A DNA stretch of 64,000 bases from Paenibacillus sp. GM2. Its GTDB lineage: Bacteria; Bacillota; Bacilli; Paenibacillales; Paenibacillaceae. How positions within the stretch are numbered: position 1 is the stretch's first letter; the number at the start of each line of letters is the position of its first letter. The translations under genes were made by a program, and so were the position numbers. The stretch is from contig NZ_LN831279.1 in assembly GCF_900069005.2 (NCBI RefSeq), forward strand, positions 2,682,269 through 2,746,268. The letters run 5' to 3'. Shown here in pieces: positions 53,361 through 63,110 of this stretch. The notes below the pieces were generated by a model, which was not told the DNA's origin, did not search any database, and saw only the letters and a list, made by a program, of their open reading frames with translations.

Positions 53361-54479
53361 CTAGGCCTTTGCCCGTTTGCTTGACAACCTCTTCATCTCG
53401 GCCACAATCAATTGTGCCGAATCCGGCTTGCCAAGGCCGCGTGATGCGGCAGACATCGCCGTATGCAAGTTGGCATCCTTCATAATCCGCCTGATGCCTT
53501 CGAACAGTCCTTGGCCGGTCAGCTCCGGCTCCAGGATCACTTCGGCCGCCCCAGCTTTCTCCAGGGATCTGGCGTTCTTCTCCTGATGGTTGTTCGTCAC
53601 ATTCGGCGAAGGAATCAGGATAGAAGGTAAGCCAAGCGAAGTAATCTCCGCCAGGAAGGAAGCTCCGGCCCGGTTAACGATCAGAGAGGTTGCTGCAAGC
53701 ACCTCCGGCATATTGTGAATATAAGGGAGAATCAATAAATTACCAGGCAGACTGCCCAGCTTGCCCTTAATCGATTTCAGCGTTGGTTCGTAATAGTTGT
53801 TGCCTGTTACATAGACGAAGGTAATGTCGGGCAATTTATTCAATTCTGCGGCCATTTGCACCATCGCCTCATTGATGGCTCTCGCTCCTTGACTTCCGCC
53901 CACGAGCACCACAATTGGACGGTCCTTGGACACGCCCAATGATTCATACCCCTTATTCTTATTCGCTGATACGACCGTAGTCGCACGCGGATTTCCTGTA
54001 TAGATGACATGCTTGCTTCCCGGGAACAAGGACACTGATTCCTCGAAGCTTACGGCTACGGTATCTACATACTTGCTCAAAAAGCGATTCGTCAATCCCG
54101 GAACTGCATTCTGCTCATGGATCATCGATGGAATGCCTAGCTTCGCGGCCGCATATACGACCGGACCGCATACATATCCACCTGTGCCGATCACAACATC
54201 CGGTTTGAACTCACGCAGCATCTGCTTGGATTGTTGAACGCCTTTTAGGAAGCGCATGACGGTTTTCACATTTTCAAAAGATAATTTACGGCGAAAGCCT
54301 GTGATCTCAATCGACTTAAAAGCGATATCCGCCTTCGGCACGATCGAACTCTCCAAACCTTTCTGTCCGCCGATGTATAGAAATTCAGAGTTAGGCTCCT
54401 CAAGAGCACATTGATTAGCAACGGCAAGTGCTGGGTAGATATGTCCTCCCGTACCACCGCCGGTTAATACGACGCGCAT
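53361..54479 (-). CDS. murG: Lipid II synthase (MurG glycosyltransferase)
   Basis: 372 residues from ATG 54479 with GAGGTGAAGG upstream. GT-B fold: GGGTGGHIYPALA at residue 7, membrane patch, GGSQGARAIN near 190, and the sugar-nucleotide site NRAGASFLAEITSLGLPSI. Adds GlcNAc to lipid I at the inner face. Confidence 0.96.
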   Translation of the reverse strand: MRVVLTGGGTGGHIYPALAVANQCALEEPNSEFLYIGGQKGLESSIVPKADIAFKSIEITGFRRKLSFENVKTVMRFLKGVQQSKQMLREFKPDVVIGTGGYVCGPVVYAAAKLGIPSMIHEQNAVPGLTNRFLSKYVDTVAVSFEESVSLFPGSKHVIYTGNPRATTVVSANKNKGYESLGVSKDRPIVVLVGGSQGARAINEAMVQMAAELNKLPDITFVYVTGNNYYEPTLKSIKGKLGSLPGNLLILPYIHNMPEVLAATSLIVNRAGASFLAEITSLGLPSILIPSPNVTNNHQEKNARSLEKAGAAEVILEPELTGQGLFEGIRRIMKDANLHTAMSAASRGLGKPDSAQLIVAEMKRLSSKRAKA

Positions 54480-54483
54480 ACCT

Positions 54484-55581
54484 TCACCTCGCAAAACGGG
54501 ATAAATTAAGTAAAATGCCTAGGGCTGTAAGCATTAAGGTCAACGATGAGCCACCGTAACTTATCAGCGGCAAAGTGATGCCTGTAACCGGCATAAGGCC
54601 GATTACTACACCGATATTAATCACAACCTGCACTCCTACCATACCAACGATCCCGACCGCTAGCAAACTGCCAAACGTATCATCAATCGTCATCGCGACT
54701 CTCATGCCTCGCCAGATCAGAATCAGGAACAACATCAGAACGAGCAGTCCACCGATGAAGCCAAGTTCCTCCGCCAGGATTGAAAAAATAAAGTCCGTCT
54801 GTGGCTCCGGAACATAGCTGTATTTCTGTCTGCTCATCCCCAGCCCCAAGCCGGCCAGGCCGCCGGGACCAATCGCGTACAGGGACTGAATAATCTGATA
54901 GCCTGCTCCAAGAGGGTCGGACCATGGATCAAGGAATGCCGTAATTCGCGCCAATCGGTAAGGAGCGGCCAGAATAAGACCTACAAAACCCACAGCGCCT
55001 ACGGCTGCCAGTCCGACCAGATGTTTGATTCTCGCGCCAGCCGTAAATACGATTAACATCGAGGCTCCCAGCATTACCGTGCCGGTGCCCAGATCCGGCT
55101 GCAGCATAATCATGCCAAAGGCCAAACCAATAATGCCGAGCGGAGGCAACAGGCCTCTCGCAAACTGAGTGATTCTATAATCCTCCTTACTGAGCCAATA
55201 GGACAGAAAGAGAATCATGCCCAGCTTCATAAACTCAGAGGGCTGAATACCAAACGAGCTGATGCCTAACCAGCTCCTTGCTCCGCCTCTGACTACGCCA
55301 ATTCCCGGAATCAATACGATGACCAGCAGGGCGAAACAGATGATCAGCCCTATTTTGGCATACCTCTTCAACAAGCGATAATCAAAGTTCATCGTAAAGA
55401 ACATGGCCACCAGGCCAAGAACAGCAAATAATGCCTGGCGCTTCACAAAATAAAAGGAATCGCCGTAATCATGAAAACCGAGCACAGAGCCCGCGCTATA
55501 TACCATTACAATTCCGATCGTCAGCAAGGATAAAATACTGGCTAGTAGCCAGAAATCCGGCGCCTTTCGGCTCTTATTCAT
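54484..55581 (-). CDS. spoVE: SEDS peptidoglycan polymerase SpoVE/FtsW
   Basis: 365 residues from ATG 55581, about the length of SpoVE, with AAGGTGG upstream (an in-frame GTG lies at 55593 inside that site). Ten membrane helices, with RGGARSWLG, IQPSEFMKL, and YVPEPQTDFIFSILAEELG, and GGSSLTLML at the end. By place between murD and murG it corresponds to spoVE of B. subtilis, which makes cortex peptidoglycan with SpoVD; it may also serve as FtsW. Confidence 0.88.
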   Translation of the reverse strand: MNKSRKAPDFWLLASILSLLTIGIVMVYSAGSVLGFHDYGDSFYFVKRQALFAVLGLVAMFFTMNFDYRLLKRYAKIGLIICFALLVIVLIPGIGVVRGGARSWLGISSFGIQPSEFMKLGMILFLSYWLSKEDYRITQFARGLLPPLGIIGLAFGMIMLQPDLGTGTVMLGASMLIVFTAGARIKHLVGLAAVGAVGFVGLILAAPYRLARITAFLDPWSDPLGAGYQIIQSLYAIGPGGLAGLGLGMSRQKYSYVPEPQTDFIFSILAEELGFIGGLLVLMLFLILIWRGMRVAMTIDDTFGSLLAVGIVGMVGVQVVINIGVVIGLMPVTGITLPLISYGGSSLTLMLTALGILLNLSRFAR

Positions 55582-55630
55582 CGTGGCAGCCACCTTTTTA
55601 AGGAAAGTAGGGGCTTTTCCACCCCCCTAC

Positions 55631-57055
55631 TTAAAGGGTATGCACCGCCTCTTTAAAAATGCGTCCACGCTCTTCATAGGAACTGAACATGTCCCAGCTT
55701 GCGCAAGCTGGCGATAATAAGACAATATCTCCAGGATCAGCAAGCTCTGCAGCCTCGGATATCGCCTTCCTCAGCGTGGAGGCGGCACTGTCAACATTAT
55801 CGACAATGACGATATCGGTTAGACCTGCAAGCTGTGCGACCTTGGCGATTTTTTCCTTCGTCTGTCCAAGCGCGACCACCGCTTTTACGTTTTTCTCAAA
55901 GGATGACAGCAGTTCCATATAATCAGAACCGCGGTCAAGACCGCCAGCGATCAAGACGATCGGTTTATTCAGGGCGCCAAGCGCCATGATCGTCGCTTTG
56001 CCATTCGTCGCTTTAGAGTTATTGTAATAGGTTACGCCATGCTTCACTTCCACAAATTCAAGCCGATGCTCTACGCCTTTGAATGTGCGCAAAGGCTCAG
56101 CAAGCCGCTCGGATTCCGCTCCAGCGGCAATGGAAGCGGCGATCGCAGCCAGCGCATCCTCCACGTTGAAGCGGCCGGGCAAGCCGATCTCTTCCACGGT
56201 AATGATCGGACTGATATGGCCCTCCTTATCACGGTATACTACAGTCCGCTCCAATTCATCCTCGACTCCGGCAATATAAGACGGCGTAACGAATACCCCC
56301 TCCGTTCTTAATTCCTCCGTCATCGAGAACGGAATCAATCTTGCCTTCAAGTGAGGGACCAGCTCGCGGCAGACGGGGTCATCCCAATTTACGACAGCGA
56401 TGTCATCCGCTGTCTGATTAGCGAACAGCTTCGCCTTGGAAGCGACATAATCCTCCATGGAGCCATGATAATCAAGATGCGTCTCGGCCACATTAAGCAG
56501 CACACCTACCTTGGGCTTAAAGTCCTCGGTGCCCTTTAGCTGGAAGCTGCTAAGCTCAGCTACCAGCCAATTCTCCGCCGCAGCCTGCTCGGCAGCTTCA
56601 CAGAGCGGAGTGCCGATATTTCCCGCTACAATCGGATGCAGCCCAGCGGCATCCAGCATCTTGCCGATCCAGGTTGTCGTCGTCGTCTTCCCATTCGAAC
56701 CGGTTATGCCGATGATCGGCGCTTGACTAAGATGATAGGCTACCTCTACCTCAGTTACCACATCGATACCAAGCTCCAGCGCCTGAATAACAGGCGGAGC
56801 GCTGTATGGAATGCCCGGGTTCTTCACCACAAGCTCCACGGATGGAGAGATCAGTCCTTCCGGATGTCCTCCGCATACAACAGAAATTCCCAAAGCCTCC
56901 AGTTCAGAAGCTTCGGGACTTTCTTCTCGCGTCTTCCTATCATTGACTGTAACTATGGCTCCATAATGATGGAGGGTCTTGGCAACCTGCACACCGCTTT
57001 TTGCTAAACCGAGGACGACAACTTGTCGTCCCCGATATTGTTCTGGATGTTTCAT
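55631..57055 (-). CDS. murD: UDP-MurNAc-L-alanine:D-glutamate ligase
   Basis: 474 residues from ATG 57055 (MKHPEQYRGRQ), AAGGGG 8 nt upstream. N-terminal Rossmann domain with VLGLAKSGVQVAKTL, ATP loop GITGSNGKTTTT near 120, and NNSKATN and LLSPACASWDMFSSYEERG in the last domain. Cytoplasmic. Confidence 0.95.
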   Translation of the reverse strand: MKHPEQYRGRQVVVLGLAKSGVQVAKTLHHYGAIVTVNDRKTREESPEASELEALGISVVCGGHPEGLISPSVELVVKNPGIPYSAPPVIQALELGIDVVTEVEVAYHLSQAPIIGITGSNGKTTTTTWIGKMLDAAGLHPIVAGNIGTPLCEAAEQAAAENWLVAELSSFQLKGTEDFKPKVGVLLNVAETHLDYHGSMEDYVASKAKLFANQTADDIAVVNWDDPVCRELVPHLKARLIPFSMTEELRTEGVFVTPSYIAGVEDELERTVVYRDKEGHISPIITVEEIGLPGRFNVEDALAAIAASIAAGAESERLAEPLRTFKGVEHRLEFVEVKHGVTYYNNSKATNGKATIMALGALNKPIVLIAGGLDRGSDYMELLSSFEKNVKAVVALGQTKEKIAKVAQLAGLTDIVIVDNVDSAASTLRKAISEAAELADPGDIVLLSPACASWDMFSSYEERGRIFKEAVHTL

Positions 57056-57057
57056 CT

Positions 57058-58023
57058 CTACAACCCCTTGTTCAAATAAAGTCCAACGACAGCTAGCACG
57101 AGGCCGACCGCCCAAAATGTCGTGACAACACGCCACTCCGACCAGCCTGACAGCTCGAAATGGTGATGGATCGGGCTCATTTTGAAAATTCTTTTACCGC
57201 GTGTCTTGAAAGAGATTACCTGCAAGACGACCGACAGCATCTCAATCACGAAGACGCCGCCGATGACTAAAAATAGCAATTCACTCTTCGTCACGATCGC
57301 GATTCCGGCAATCGCTCCGCCGATGCCAAGCGAGCCCGTATCGCCCATAAATACCTTGGCCGGGTGCGCGTTGAACACTAGAAATCCAATCACTGCCCCG
57401 ATCATAGCCGCTGCGCAGACTGCTGCTACCATGGAGGTAGCCTGCATGGCGATAATCGCATATGCACCGAAAGCAATGCCGCTGACGCCGGACAGAAGGC
57501 CATCGAGGCCATCCGTGAAGTTGACCGCGTTGCTGATCGCCAGCATCATCACAATAATAAATGGATAGTAGAACCATGGTCCCAAATCAAAGGCAAAGCC
57601 CGTTCCTGGGATGCCAATCGCTGTGCTATGTCCTTCCGATACAAGCAATGCTGTAATAATACCGGCGAATAGCAGTTGACCAAATAGCTTCTGCTTAGGT
57701 GTCAGTCCCAGGGATCGTTTGAATACAATTTTAATGTAATCATCCAGAAACCCTACCAGCCCAAAGCCGAGCGTAGCCACCAGCAAGACGTAGAAGTCCG
57801 TGTTCACTACAGAGAATTTTAAATAGGCAATCGTAAAAGCTAATATAATGACGACCCCGCCCATTGTAGGCGTGCCCGCTTTCTTCTGATGACTCTGCGG
57901 CCCTTCTACACGAATTTGCTGACCGAATTTCATCCGCCGCAATAAAGGTATTAATAGAGGGGCTGATATGACAGCCAAAATGAAAGATACTCCAATCGTT
58001 AATAAGATAAGTCCGTAATCCAT
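57058..58023 (-). CDS. mraY: Phospho-MurNAc-pentapeptide transferase
   Basis: 321 residues, ten membrane helices. Catalytic and metal motifs FLDDYIKI, NAVNFTDGLDGL and PIHHHFELSGWSE are all present. Makes lipid I on undecaprenyl phosphate. ATG 58023 follows GGAGGGTGA. Confidence 0.97.
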   Translation of the reverse strand: MDYGLILLTIGVSFILAVISAPLLIPLLRRMKFGQQIRVEGPQSHQKKAGTPTMGGVVIILAFTIAYLKFSVVNTDFYVLLVATLGFGLVGFLDDYIKIVFKRSLGLTPKQKLFGQLLFAGIITALLVSEGHSTAIGIPGTGFAFDLGPWFYYPFIIVMMLAISNAVNFTDGLDGLLSGVSGIAFGAYAIIAMQATSMVAAVCAAAMIGAVIGFLVFNAHPAKVFMGDTGSLGIGGAIAGIAIVTKSELLFLVIGGVFVIEMLSVVLQVISFKTRGKRIFKMSPIHHHFELSGWSEWRVVTTFWAVGLVLAVVGLYLNKGL

Positions 58024-58048
58024 GGGATCACCCTCCTCTCGCCGGTAA

Positions 58049-59446
58049 TTATTGATGTAATTTGCTATGTTTGACCGCTTCGACGACTTCTTCCAGCTTC
58101 ATTCCGCGTGAGGCCTTCACCAGTACCACATCTTTCGGATGCAGTACACTGATTAACTTATGAATAAGCTCGCTTTTATCATCGTATGCATAAATATTGT
58201 CCAGAGCGAGATGTTTCTTCGCCCCAACGGCAATTTCCTTGCCCAGGCGCCCAAAAGTAAACAACAAATCCGTATTTTCTGTTGTTAAATACTCGCCTAC
58301 TTCTTGATGGAACTGCACTTCATCTTCTCCGAGCTCAAGCATATCCCCGAGTATGGCGATTTTATTCCGACATCCCTTCATCTTGTGCAGCACATTCACA
58401 GCCGCTCTCATAGAAGTAGGGCTCGCGTTATAGGCATCGTTCAGGATCGTTACCCCGTTTGCGCCTTTAACAATTTCAATCCGCATCCCAGTTAGCTCCG
58501 CGTGCTTAAGGCCTTCCTTCATATCGGCCTCAACCACGCCATAATGCCTGGCAACCGCAAGTGCCGCGAGGCAATTTACAACATTATGCTCGCCAAGAAG
58601 CGGCAGCTCAAGCGGTGTCTCCCCGACATTTGGGGTGAACAGGGTACCCTGCTCCAGGAACATGATTCCGCTCGGATAAATATCATCATTTCCATTTACA
58701 CCAAAAGTCAGTGTATGCAGCTGCTCCGGTTTTGGTGTATTCGGATCAGCCAGCACCTCCGTAATTAGCGGTTCATCGCCATTGTATACGAACAAGCCGC
58801 CCGTCTTCATTCCCGACAAAATCTCCAACTTGGCACGGGCAATCTCTAGACGGGAACCGAGCTGCTCCAAATGCGATTCACCGATATTGGTGACGATCGC
58901 CACCTCCGGTTCCGCGAGCTTTGAAAGAAACTCGATTTCATAACGACCGCTCATGCCCATCTCGAGCACAGCCACCTCGGTATCCTCCGGCATGGCCAGG
59001 ATAGTAAGCGGCATTCCAATATGATTGTTATAATTGCCGCCCGTCTTATGCACCTTGTAAGTAGTAGCCAGCAGGGCATACAGCAGGTCCTTTGTCGTTG
59101 TCTTCCCGTTGCTGCCGGTAATTCCGACTACCTTAGCACCTACGGCTGCTAGATAGCTCTTAGCGAGGAGCTGCATCGCTTCAAGGGCGTCGTCAACCAG
59201 AACAGCCGGTCCTGGAGGGTTGCCCTTAGAGCGTTCCCACAGCGCGGCTACAGCCCCGCTCGCCAGACTGTCTGCAACGAAGGCGTGCCCGTCGAATCTC
59301 TCGCCAGACAAGGGTACGAACAGGCATCCCTGCTGAATATGTCTGGAGTCAGTAATTACTCCATGAATGATTAGGTTGTTATCTTCGACATTAGCCACCT
59401 GTCCGCCGCACATGGCGGCAATGTCCGCTAATTTTCTTTTTATCAC
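58049..59446 (-). CDS. murF: UDP-MurNAc-tripeptide D-Ala-D-Ala ligase
   Basis: 465 residues. ATP loop GITGSNGKTTTKD near 109-121, then NYNNHIGMPLT and LNDAYNASPTSM. GTG start 59446 overlaps the murE stop (GTGA), with AAGGGG upstream. Adds the dipeptide that completes the pentapeptide. Confidence 0.95.
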   Translation of the reverse strand: MIKRKLADIAAMCGGQVANVEDNNLIIHGVITDSRHIQQGCLFVPLSGERFDGHAFVADSLASGAVAALWERSKGNPPGPAVLVDDALEAMQLLAKSYLAAVGAKVVGITGSNGKTTTKDLLYALLATTYKVHKTGGNYNNHIGMPLTILAMPEDTEVAVLEMGMSGRYEIEFLSKLAEPEVAIVTNIGESHLEQLGSRLEIARAKLEILSGMKTGGLFVYNGDEPLITEVLADPNTPKPEQLHTLTFGVNGNDDIYPSGIMFLEQGTLFTPNVGETPLELPLLGEHNVVNCLAALAVARHYGVVEADMKEGLKHAELTGMRIEIVKGANGVTILNDAYNASPTSMRAAVNVLHKMKGCRNKIAILGDMLELGEDEVQFHQEVGEYLTTENTDLLFTFGRLGKEIAVGAKKHLALDNIYAYDDKSELIHKLISVLHPKDVVLVKASRGMKLEEVVEAVKHSKLHQ

Positions 59447-60933
59447 TTTACTAAACCCCTTATCGCTTCTTTGGCTACAAGACGATCATCAAAATCATGT
59501 ACTTCCTTACCAATGATCTGATAGGTCTCATGTCCTTTCCCCGCAATCAATACTACATCGTCACGGCTTGCCATTTCAATAGCCTTTTGAATCGCGGCAT
59601 GGCGGTCTACGATGAGCTCGTAACGTTCTAGCGGAATATTGTCCTCGATAAGCCCTGCCTCAATATCTTTCAAGATCAATGCCGGGTCCTCCGTCCGCGG
59701 ATTATCCGATGTGATAATAACGTGATCCCCATACTTCGCCGCGATCTTGCCCATGATCGGACGCTTCTTCCGATCGCGATCTCCACCGCAGCCGAACACG
59801 CATATCACCCGGCCCTTGGCAAATTCATTGACCGTGCGCAGTACGTTCTCCAGACCGTCCGGAGTATGAGCATAATCCACAATAACCGCAAAAGGCTGGC
59901 CCTCGTCTACAGCTTCAACCCGGCCTTCAACCCCCTTGATCGATTCCAGACTCTGTTTGATGCTCTCAAGCGGAATATCTTCCAATAGAGTTGTTGCGAT
60001 AGCAGCCAGGGCATTATATACATTGAACTTGCCGACCATACGCAATGCGATGTCTGCACTGCCGCGGAAAGTCTCTACATGGAAGCTGGTTCCCCGCGCT
60101 GTCACGGAGATATTCGAGGCTCTGACATCTGCTGGATGGTCCACCCCATACGTAATCGTCTCTGCTGAAGTCAGCTTCGCAAAATAATCAGAAGCTGCAT
60201 CATCCGCATTCAACACCGCATAACTCCGTTCAGCCGGATCTTGCGGATACTCGTTGCCAAGGCGGGAGAAGAACAAGCCCTTTGCTGCTTTGTAGGCCTC
60301 CATCGTCTCATGGTAATCAAGATGATCCTGAGTCAGGTTAGTGAACACCGCAGTGCGGAAATGCGTCCCTTTGACCCTGCCCTGTTCAAGCGCATGCGAG
60401 GATACCTCCATTACGCAATGAGACGCGCCTCCTTGCACCATTTCGTGCAGGTAGTGCTGCAAGTCCAGCGCTTCCGGAGTCGTCCGCGGCATAGGGACTG
60501 CCTTGCCATCAAAGCGGCGCTCGATCGTACCGATTAACCCCGGCTTGTTGCCTTGATCCAGCAAAATCTGCTCAACCAAATAGGTTGTTGTTGTTTTCCC
60601 GTTCGTTCCCGTAATACCGATGGCTTTCAAATGATTGCTGGGATAATTGAAAAATACATTGCCGAGTACCGCCATAGCGAGACGGCTGTCCTTCACTTTA
60701 AGCTGCGGCAGCGGAACCTCTTCCAGGAAGCGCTGTACGACCAGCGCACTGGCCCCCTGCTCAGCGGCTTGCTTCGCATATTGATGGCCGTCAACGGTAT
60801 GTCCCGGCAGACAGAGAAACAAATCGCCGGGCTTCACTTGTCTGGAATCAAAGCAGATTCCCTGACAATTGGCGTTCTCATCTCCCGAAATTTCCGAAGC
60901 TATTAAATAAGATGCTAAATCTTTAAGCAGCAT
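59443..60933 (-). CDS. murE: UDP-MurNAc-dipeptide:meso-DAP ligase
   Basis: 496 residues from ATG 60933 (MLLKDLASYL), with GGAGGGG upstream. ATP loop GITGTNGKTTTTYL near 110, and the DNPR motif (TSDNPRTEDP) that marks use of meso-diaminopimelate, not lysine. This fits dapL in the same window. Confidence 0.96.
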   Translation of the reverse strand: MLLKDLASYLIASEISGDENANCQGICFDSRQVKPGDLFLCLPGHTVDGHQYAKQAAEQGASALVVQRFLEEVPLPQLKVKDSRLAMAVLGNVFFNYPSNHLKAIGITGTNGKTTTTYLVEQILLDQGNKPGLIGTIERRFDGKAVPMPRTTPEALDLQHYLHEMVQGGASHCVMEVSSHALEQGRVKGTHFRTAVFTNLTQDHLDYHETMEAYKAAKGLFFSRLGNEYPQDPAERSYAVLNADDAASDYFAKLTSAETITYGVDHPADVRASNISVTARGTSFHVETFRGSADIALRMVGKFNVYNALAAIATTLLEDIPLESIKQSLESIKGVEGRVEAVDEGQPFAVIVDYAHTPDGLENVLRTVNEFAKGRVICVFGCGGDRDRKKRPIMGKIAAKYGDHVIITSDNPRTEDPALILKDIEAGLIEDNIPLERYELIVDRHAAIQKAIEMASRDDVVLIAGKGHETYQIIGKEVHDFDDRLVAKEAIRGLVK

Positions 60934-61066
60934 ATAGGACCCCTCCGTCAAAATCTTACCGATATTTATAGTATCGCCAAAACAAATTCAATTCAGGATA
61001 TTATTTCACTGAAATGATAAGTTGACGGTACATCTTTCTTTCACGTCCATATCTTCTTGCCTTTGG

Positions 61067-63028
61067 CTACTCATGCTCATGATCGTGCTCAAGCTCTTGT
61101 TCGGCCTCAGCCTCGCTTCCCATATAAATGCGGATTGTTGAGCCCTTATCCACTCTTGTACCCGCTTTGGGCGCCTGATTGATAACGATAGAACCCGCTC
61201 CTGATTTCACCAAATTGAAATTCATGTTCATATCTTCATAGATATCCTGCGCTGTGTAGCCGATCAGATCAGGAACCGTAACAACCGGCGTCTCACCGTA
61301 TTTATACTTCTTCGCAACCTGATCCTTGCGCGGCGGAATCTTCAAATAGTCAAGCGCATCGGCAAGGATATTGCGCACGATAGGCGCTGCTACCACGCCG
61401 CCGAACTGAATTCCCTGCGGATTGTCCACCGCTGTATATACGACGATTTGCGGATCATCCGCCGGGGCAAACCCGATAAATGACACGATATGCTCATTCG
61501 CGGAATAACGTCCGTTAACTACCTTCTGAGCTGTCCCCGTCTTCCCTCCAACGCGGTATCCATCGATGAATGCATTGCCGCCTGTACCGTTCGCTACCAC
61601 ACTCTCAAGCGCGGCCCGCACCTTCTGTGAAGTTTCCTCAGAGATCACCTGACGGACAAGCTGCGGCTCTGTAACATCGACGATCTGTCCGGTATCCGGA
61701 TTCGTCCATGATTTGGCCACGTAAGGCTTGAATAGCTTGCCTCCGTTAATCGCTGCCGACACGGCGGTGATCTGTTGGATCGGCGTCACCGACACCCCTT
61801 GGCCAAAGGACGTAGTTGCCAGCTCTACCGGACCGACTTGGGACAGTTTGAACAGAATGCCATTCTCTTCACCACTGAGATCGATTCCAGTCTTGCTGCC
61901 AAAGCCAAAATCCTTAATATACTTAAATAAAGACTCCTTGCCAAGCCGCTGCCCCAGAGCAACAAACCCAGGGTTGCAGGAATTCTCGACAACCTGCAGG
62001 AAGGTCTGGCTCCCGTGTCCACCCTTCTTCCAGCAGCGCAGTGTAGCTCCTCCGACCTTGGCAAAGCCAGGATCATAGAAATGATCATGCTGAAGATCCA
62101 CCTTCTGTTCCTGCAAAGCCGCCGCCAGCGTAATGATCTTAAAGGTAGAACCCGGTTCATAAGTCATCCAGATTGGGAGATTCCGATTGTACACCTGAGG
62201 ATCAACATCCTGATAGGTGGCCGGATCATATCCGGGTCTCGCTGCCATACCCAAAATCTCGCCTGTTTTCGGATTCATCGCAATCGTCAATGCGGAGTCA
62301 GCATTTAGCCTGGCCATCGCTTGATCAAGCTCGCGTTCTATAATACTCTGAATCGACTTATCAATGGTCAGCTGCAGATTCAGTCCATCCTTAGGCTCCA
62401 CGTAGACCTCTGATGAGCCAGGCATTAATCGTCCACCGGCATCGGACAAATAAGATACACTGCCATTCATCCCGCTAAGTTCACTGTCATATTTACTCTC
62501 CAGCCCCGTCAAACCTTGATTGTATCCTCCGGTGAAGCCCAGTATATGCGCGGCAAGTCCTCCATAAGGATAATATCTTTTATTATCTTCGGCAACAACA
62601 ATACCCGGCAGATCCAAATCACGAATTTCCTGTGCCTTTTCCATCGTAATTTTGCGACCCCCGGGCTGTAGCCTGACTATGGATTCTTTCTTAGTGATTA
62701 CTTTAAGCACAGCTTCCTCGCTCATCCCGAGCAGCGGCGCCAAACTATGCGCTGTCGTCTCCGGTGATTTCACCTGCACAGGGATGGCCATAACCGTAGG
62801 AGTCGTAACATTATAAGCGAGCACATTCCCATTGCGATCACTAATCTCGCCTCGCTTCGCGGAATAAGGAATATTGCGCCGCCAGGAATCCTCTGCCTTC
62901 GCCGACAATTCCGCCCCCTTGCCCAATTGTACATAAGCTAGCCGGGCAACAAGAGCCATGAATAGCACACATAGCATAAACAGCAGCACGAACAGTCTTC
63001 TTCTTATCGTAAGCCTGGAGATTTTCAT
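61067..63028 (-). CDS. spoVD: Sporulation-type penicillin-binding protein SpoVD
   Basis: 653 residues from ATG 63028. Membrane helix at ~12-32, a PBP dimer domain, a transpeptidase domain with PGSTFK (active Ser near 292), SCN and GKTGTAQK, and one PASTA domain near 580-640 (VTVPDLIGYTAQDIYEDMN). The one-PASTA layout fits SpoVD. The tail is unusual: EAEAEQELEHDHEHE, acidic and His-rich. Cross-links cortex peptidoglycan with SpoVE. Confidence 0.92.
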   Translation of the reverse strand: MKISRLTIRRRLFVLLFMLCVLFMALVARLAYVQLGKGAELSAKAEDSWRRNIPYSAKRGEISDRNGNVLAYNVTTPTVMAIPVQVKSPETTAHSLAPLLGMSEEAVLKVITKKESIVRLQPGGRKITMEKAQEIRDLDLPGIVVAEDNKRYYPYGGLAAHILGFTGGYNQGLTGLESKYDSELSGMNGSVSYLSDAGGRLMPGSSEVYVEPKDGLNLQLTIDKSIQSIIERELDQAMARLNADSALTIAMNPKTGEILGMAARPGYDPATYQDVDPQVYNRNLPIWMTYEPGSTFKIITLAAALQEQKVDLQHDHFYDPGFAKVGGATLRCWKKGGHGSQTFLQVVENSCNPGFVALGQRLGKESLFKYIKDFGFGSKTGIDLSGEENGILFKLSQVGPVELATTSFGQGVSVTPIQQITAVSAAINGGKLFKPYVAKSWTNPDTGQIVDVTEPQLVRQVISEETSQKVRAALESVVANGTGGNAFIDGYRVGGKTGTAQKVVNGRYSANEHIVSFIGFAPADDPQIVVYTAVDNPQGIQFGGVVAAPIVRNILADALDYLKIPPRKDQVAKKYKYGETPVVTVPDLIGYTAQDIYEDMNMNFNLVKSGAGSIVINQAPKAGTRVDKGSTIRIYMGSEAEAEQELEHDHEHE

Positions 63029-63110
63029 AGAAAGCGGCCCCCCTGTTTCATCCTGAGCATTAATTGGTTTCATATCATAAATATTCAGGACAAACAGGGG
63101 TTAGAACAAG

